From assembly GCA_036657395.1 (NCBI GenBank), contig JAVXGM010000004.1, positions 1-64,000 of the forward strand: DNA of 64,000 nucleotides, in the 5' to 3' direction. This DNA comes from JAVXGM01 sp036657395. Lineage in GTDB: Bacteria; Bacillota; Clostridia; Peptostreptococcales; Anaerovoracaceae. The position numbers and the translations under genes are program-made. The notes under the pieces are model-generated. The model was not told the origin of the DNA. It saw only the letters and a list, made by a program, of their open reading frames with translations, and did not search any database. This document shows positions 61,406-64,000 of the stretch, piece after piece; the first letter of the stretch is position 1; each line of letters starts with the position of its first letter.

Positions 61406-61626
61406 GGCCTTGTTCGTGGAGAAAGGCATGGATAATCTCATGCCGCAAAACTTTCTTTTGAAAATCCTCCATCTTCTCCAGGTGCATGGGATGTTCCGAA
61501 ACTTTTTCAACGATTATTTTTTTTGAATACGTCTCGCACAAGCCGTTTGCCTCTTCCAGTTTTGTGTTTTCTTCTTTATTCTGGTAGAGTATTTCATAAT
61601 CCGTACCAAGTATGTTTACTTTCATT
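61213..61626. repeat. 414-bp direct repeat, copy A
   Basis: Extends from one base before the HExxH ATG to the end of the head-protein tail. I saw no difference from 62441-62854 when reading both; the sequences diverge abruptly at both ends. Repeat period 1228 bp. Confidence 0.93.
61398..61625 (-). CDS. Truncated ImmA/IrrE-like HExxH protein, copy A
   Basis: A 75-residue ORF with VLRHEIIHAFLHEQG (HExxH zinc motif) after an N-terminal beta segment (MKVNILGTDYEILYQ). It resembles small phage-encoded metallopeptidase-like proteins, but stops right after the motif, where the frame meets the head-protein tail. AAGGGGGC upstream of the ATG. The coding sequence looks identical to the copy at 62626-62853. 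Confidence 0.65.
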   Translation of the reverse strand: MKVNILGTDYEILYQNKEENTKLEEANGLCETYSKKIIVEKVSEHPMHLEKMEDFQKKVLRHEIIHAFLHEQGHG

Positions 61627-61649
61627 AATGCCCCCTTTGTCCTATAAGA

Positions 61650-61690
61650 AAAGACAGCCCATGTTGGACTGCCTTGGTTAACTTATATTT
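61650..61690 (-). terminator. Terminator element after immunity gene B (repeat copy 2)
   Basis: AAGACAGCCC-ATGTTGGA-CTGCCTTGGTTAA, same architecture as at 60340 and 62876 but with a changed loop. It is followed on the plus strand by a GTACCCCGGTACCC-type repeat. Confidence 0.6.
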
Positions 61691-61743
61691 GTACCCCGGT
61701 ACCCAAAGGTTGCCGGAGCATAGATGTTTATATTTGTAGTCGT

Positions 61744-61950
61744 TTAATTCTGATTATAAATTTGGTCATAAACCTTCTGTAATTTAATACCTGTCTCGTC
61801 AGGCTCATCATCATTGCCTAGAATGTTATTGACAATTTTATCATCAATAACCTCTAGCAGTATCTGTAAATCGCCTTCAGAAACCACTTCTTCTATGTTG
61901 CCGATATGCTGCTTTAAAAACTGCACCTGAGCTTTTGTTATTTCTATCAT
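61744..61950 (-). CDS. Putative immunity protein B (68 aa)
   Basis: A small acidic helical protein (VQFLKQHIGNIEEVVSEGDL; NNILGNDDEPDETG). Starts 4 bases inside the end of toxin-like ORF B, and is followed by the recurrent terminator. No family recognised; role inferred from the module layout. Confidence 0.55.
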   Translation of the reverse strand: MIEITKAQVQFLKQHIGNIEEVVSEGDLQILLEVIDDKIVNNILGNDDEPDETGIKLQKVYDQIYNQN

Positions 61951-62633
61951 TTCTTTATGCTCCTTTTTATGGGATTTACCTGAATTAGGTTACCAGTTCC
62001 AGGGTTTATGGATACCTCTACACCATTAAATCTAATCTTCTGACTTTTACCATTCGATAACTTTTTAATAGAGAGAAACTCCGCATCCTTGTGGGTTAAT
62101 GCTTTGAATATGTCGCCAACTGAAACCCCATTTCTTTTCTGCTCAGCAGAGCCAATTACCCTTGCAATAAAGTGCTTCGACTTCCCTGTAATGGTAATTC
62201 CATTATTCGTTATCAATCCCACCAATTTTGAATCAATTTCATTGCTAGTATCTTTGAATAGTTTGAAGTCAGATAGCGGCGTTAATTCACCCGATTTGAC
62301 GAAGCCGGCATATGATTTAAATAAATTCCAATTAATATCATTATACCTTATTTTAATAAACTCTTCCATGGAGCTTGGTGCATTCATGCCAATGATGTCA
62401 GTATATTTTTTATATGTAGATATGTCTTTTTCGGAAGCCACATCCTTCGCAAACTTCTTCTTCCAGTCCTCATACTTCATATCTGCAGGTACGGAATAAG
62501 TCTTGCCGTCTGCACCTCTGGCAATCCTGGTAGTCCCTTCCATCCATTCATCATCCACAGCAGGCATGGTTGTAGTCCTGCACCTTGGATGAAATGGCGG
62601 GGCAGTCACACCTTCCGCAAAGTCTTTAACCAT
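61947..62633 (-). CDS. Orphan phage-head/toxin fusion B
   Basis: About 228 residues from ATG 62633. It has the same ~62-residue head-protein tail as fusion A (GVTAPPFHPRCRTTT...KKFAKD), followed by an unrelated ~165-residue domain. The C terminus ITGKSKHFIARVIGSAEQKR, VSVGDIFKALTHKDAE, KIRFNGVEVSINPGTGNLIQ looks like the small beta-rich RNase folds (BECR/colicin D-E5 style, PBECR domains) often attached to phage head proteins. That identification is by pattern only. Confidence 0.6.
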   Translation of the reverse strand: MVKDFAEGVTAPPFHPRCRTTTMPAVDDEWMEGTTRIARGADGKTYSVPADMKYEDWKKKFAKDVASEKDISTYKKYTDIIGMNAPSSMEEFIKIRYNDINWNLFKSYAGFVKSGELTPLSDFKLFKDTSNEIDSKLVGLITNNGITITGKSKHFIARVIGSAEQKRNGVSVGDIFKALTHKDAEFLSIKKLSNGKSQKIRFNGVEVSINPGTGNLIQVNPIKRSIKK

Positions 62634-62854
62634 GGCCTTGTTCGTGGAGAAAGGCATGGATAATCTCATGCCGCAAAACTTTCTTTTGAAAATCCTCCAT
62701 CTTCTCCAGGTGCATGGGATGTTCCGAAACTTTTTCAACGATTATTTTTTTTGAATACGTCTCGCACAAGCCGTTTGCCTCTTCCAGTTTTGTGTTTTCT
62801 TCTTTATTCTGGTAGAGTATTTCATAATCCGTACCAAGTATGTTTACTTTCATT
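62441..62854. repeat. 414-bp direct repeat, copy B
   Basis: Second copy of 61213-61626, with no mismatch noticed. Confidence 0.93.
62626..62853 (-). CDS. Truncated ImmA/IrrE-like HExxH protein, copy B
   Basis: The same 75 residues as 61398-61625, again stopping after HEIIHAFLHEQGHG with the stop overlapping the ATG of the fusion ORF. GGAGG lies 4-5 bases before this ATG, a better site than in copy A, because the repeat begins only one base upstream of the ATG. Confidence 0.65.
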   Translation of the reverse strand: MKVNILGTDYEILYQNKEENTKLEEANGLCETYSKKIIVEKVSEHPMHLEKMEDFQKKVLRHEIIHAFLHEQGHG

Positions 62855-62875
62855 GTTCCTCCTTTATTCCATAAG

Positions 62876-62920
62876 AAAAGACAGCCCGCAATTGAGCTGC
62901 CTCGGTTAATTGATATTTGT
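62876..62920 (-). terminator. Terminator element (repeat copy 3)
   Basis: AAGACAGCCCGCAATTGAGCTGCC with GGTTAATTGATATTTGT, nearly the same as at 60340. It lies between the third module's partner gene and HExxH copy B. Confidence 0.65.
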
Positions 62921-62954
62921 ACCCCGATACCTAAAGGTTACCAGGGTACAAATA

Positions 62955-62992
62955 TAAAAATACCGCCACTCCTATTTAAGTGGGGGTATTAT
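62955..62992 (-). terminator. Terminator of the 74-aa gene
   Basis: AATACCGCCACT / AGTGGGGGTATT stem (one mismatch) with a T-rich tail on the minus strand, overlapping the stop at 62989. Confidence 0.7.
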
Positions 62993-63213
62993 AAAAATTC
63001 TAATTTTTCCACAATATCTTCTAATGATTCTCCACTGACTATTTTTGCACCCAATGCATCAGATATACTATTGAACGTGCACTCTTCTCCACCATATGCA
63101 ACAGAAATATCTTCTCTAGAAAATGGACAAATTGCCCCATCTACACTTAAATAGGAAAACTCTATATCTGATGCAAGCGAGTCAACTGCATTATATAATT
63201 CTTGTCTTGTCAT
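62989..63213 (-). CDS. Putative immunity/partner protein C (74 aa)
   Basis: A small acidic protein (TRQELYNAVDSLASDIEFSY; GEECTFNSISDALGAK; LEDIVEKLEFL). No family recognised. It lies downstream of the third toxin-like module and upstream of the terminator pair, so it may be its immunity gene. GGAAGGAGAA upstream of the ATG. Confidence 0.55.
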   Translation of the reverse strand: MTRQELYNAVDSLASDIEFSYLSVDGAICPFSREDISVAYGGEECTFNSISDALGAKIVSGESLEDIVEKLEFL

Positions 63214-63222
63214 AATATATCA

Positions 63223-63324
63223 TCATTCTCCTTCCTTTGAATTTTCCATCAGAAGTGGAATAGTTGGAAATGAACCGTCAAATGTTTTGTCATAAAGTTC
63301 TAATGCTGTATCAAGTTTATTCAC
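63223..63324 (-). CDS. 33-aa ORF directly after toxin-like module C
   Basis: GTG start abuts the stop of the upstream module (TAAGTG). It encodes NKLDTALELYDKTFDGSFPT followed by IPLLMENSKEGE. The upstream end (GGGGTGAAG) offers a binding site. Possibly a short or truncated immunity gene; unknown. Confidence 0.4.
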   Translation of the reverse strand: MNKLDTALELYDKTFDGSFPTIPLLMENSKEGE

Positions 63325-64000
63325 TTACTTCACCCCTTTCAAGATTTCAAGCATAGCCTTATAGCTATTAGGAAGATAATTTTTCACGTATTCCAATGAC
63401 TCGTCTCCACAAACTACTGCACTCATGATATTTGCCCAAGCTTCTGATGCCGCTTCATATTGCCTGCAAATCGTTTTGACTTTTGCCTGATTGCTTGCAT
63501 CAAAACCCAAATCCTTATAAACCTCTTGCAATGCTTTTTTTCTTGATGTTCTTGCCATTTTATCCATGAATTTAATGTCTGTATATTTTTGATTGTAATA
63601 TCGTTCACCATGTCCCCACTTAATTCTTGACCTAGGGAACAGGCCATCAATAGCATCTTGTACTCCACTGCTCGAATTTCATTAAAGCGCAATCCTTTGA
63701 ATTTGGCTGCCGCATCAAAAAAATATCCATATTCATGTGCGAGTGCATCATATTTGTTCAGGTCGTTATGTTTAGGATAGTTGAAATTAAGAGTGTTTGA
63801 GCCTGGTGAATACGCAGCACCTTTTGAAGATGTCAACTTAACGCCCTTAATTTCATCAGCATATTTTGAATAAATCTGTCTGGCAAATGGATTTTGATGA
63901 TTGTTGATAATACTTAAATATTCACCATATTCATATTCTACCATTCCTGAATAATTTCTTTCTTTGATTCCATTGTATCACCTGGGTTGACAGGTTTCAA
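63325..64000 (-). pseudogene. Frameshifted third toxin-like module with HEYGY motif
   Basis: The first frame (to 63423) contains DALAHEYGYFFDAAAKFKGL, a metallopeptidase-like helix in which the second His of HExxH is Tyr, and IRAVEYKM. At a run of seven A (63535-63541) the sense switches to a second frame, giving KKALQEVYKDLGFDASNQ, EAASEAWANIMSAVVCG, YVKNYLPNSYKAMLEIL to the stop at 63325. Those read as the natural continuation. A stop also separates it from an upstream KPVNPGDT frame at the window edge. Probably an inactivated metallopeptidase-type toxin or phage protein, partial at the right edge. Confidence 0.55.

Noticed and set aside
61406..61510. Extra 35 residues (MKKFRNIPCTWRRW...) at the start of the toxin-like ORFs
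   Set aside because: No ribosome binding site, TTG start, and the bases encode the HExxH protein in another frame. The overlapping ATG at the HExxH stop is a better start.
1..64000. CRISPR arrays, rRNA genes, replication origin, complete insertion sequences
   Set aside because: No regularly spaced short repeats, rRNA signatures, DnaA-box clusters or transposase genes were seen.

Overview
The window reads as chromosome of an anaerobic, endospore-forming, butyrate-producing member of the Clostridia. The support is direct: genes for all four cell-specific sporulation sigma factors (sigF, sigE, sigG, sigK), the spoIIA and spoIIG operons, the ptb-buk butyrate pair, low G+C content, strong AGGAGG ribosome binding sites and RNase Y. 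A family-level placement (for example near Anaerovoracaceae) is only a guess.

Layout. 1-9.5 kb: two large c-di-GMP sensor proteins, a MoaA-like protein with no cluster cysteines, a YfcE-type phosphatase, a TetR/MFS efflux pair and a cytidylate-kinase-like protein. 9.5-15.7 kb: carAB, a PaaI-like thioesterase and D-serine ammonia-lyase. 15.8-20.4 kb: a tRNA-Arg(ACG) with a 4.5-kb decayed integrative element in its 3' end, bounded by 79-bp repeats. The element holds several small XRE regulators, tiny lysine-tailed membrane peptides, promoters with palindromic operators in their spacers, and remnants of an endolysin, a subtilase and a tyrosine recombinase. 20.5-30.2 kb: a Vat-like acetyltransferase with an unusual N-terminal extension, tRNA-Thr, an isochorismatase-like hydrolase, a diguanylate cyclase, spoIIAA-spoIIAB-sigF, thiI with a cysteine desulfurase, rny and rodA. 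30.2-35.3 kb: radC-mreC-mreD-PBP2-minD, without mreB, minC or minE. 35.4-45.7 kb: a DUF1540 protein, sigK, an ABC-F ATPase, ccdA/tlpA, a class B PBP, DUF1015, cmk, nrdR, ymxH and a glycine-riboswitch-controlled AGCS transporter. 45.7-56.1 kb: an FKBP lipoprotein, a small alarmone synthetase, sigG, argCJBD, spoIIGA-sigE and infC-rpmI-rplT with an L20-type leader. 56.2-59.9 kb: buk, ptb, an amino-acid permease and a 2-oxoacid oxidoreductase remnant. 60.3-64 kb: the edge of a prophage-derived toxin/immunity array.

How genes work together. carAB and argCJBD share an ARG-box-like sequence over their promoters, so carbamoyl phosphate and ornithine/citrulline supply are probably repressed together by arginine. 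The sporulation genes carry several visible control devices. These are a Spo0A-type spoIIG promoter with 21-bp spacing and 0A boxes, an inverted repeat that would hide the sigG start codon, and a SigK apparently without a pro-sequence.

The best candidate for a poorly described system is 60.3-64 kb. An apparently identical 414-bp segment occurs twice. It encodes a short HExxH metallopeptidase-like ORF, coupled by an overlapping stop/start to the tail of a phage head-morphogenesis protein. Each copy runs into a different C-terminal domain followed by a different small partner gene, and a third, frameshifted module lies upstream. This looks like a cassette-swapping polymorphic toxin/immunity array built on a phage head protein. 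A second candidate is the set of operator-in-spacer promoters and micro-peptides inside the tRNA-Arg element.
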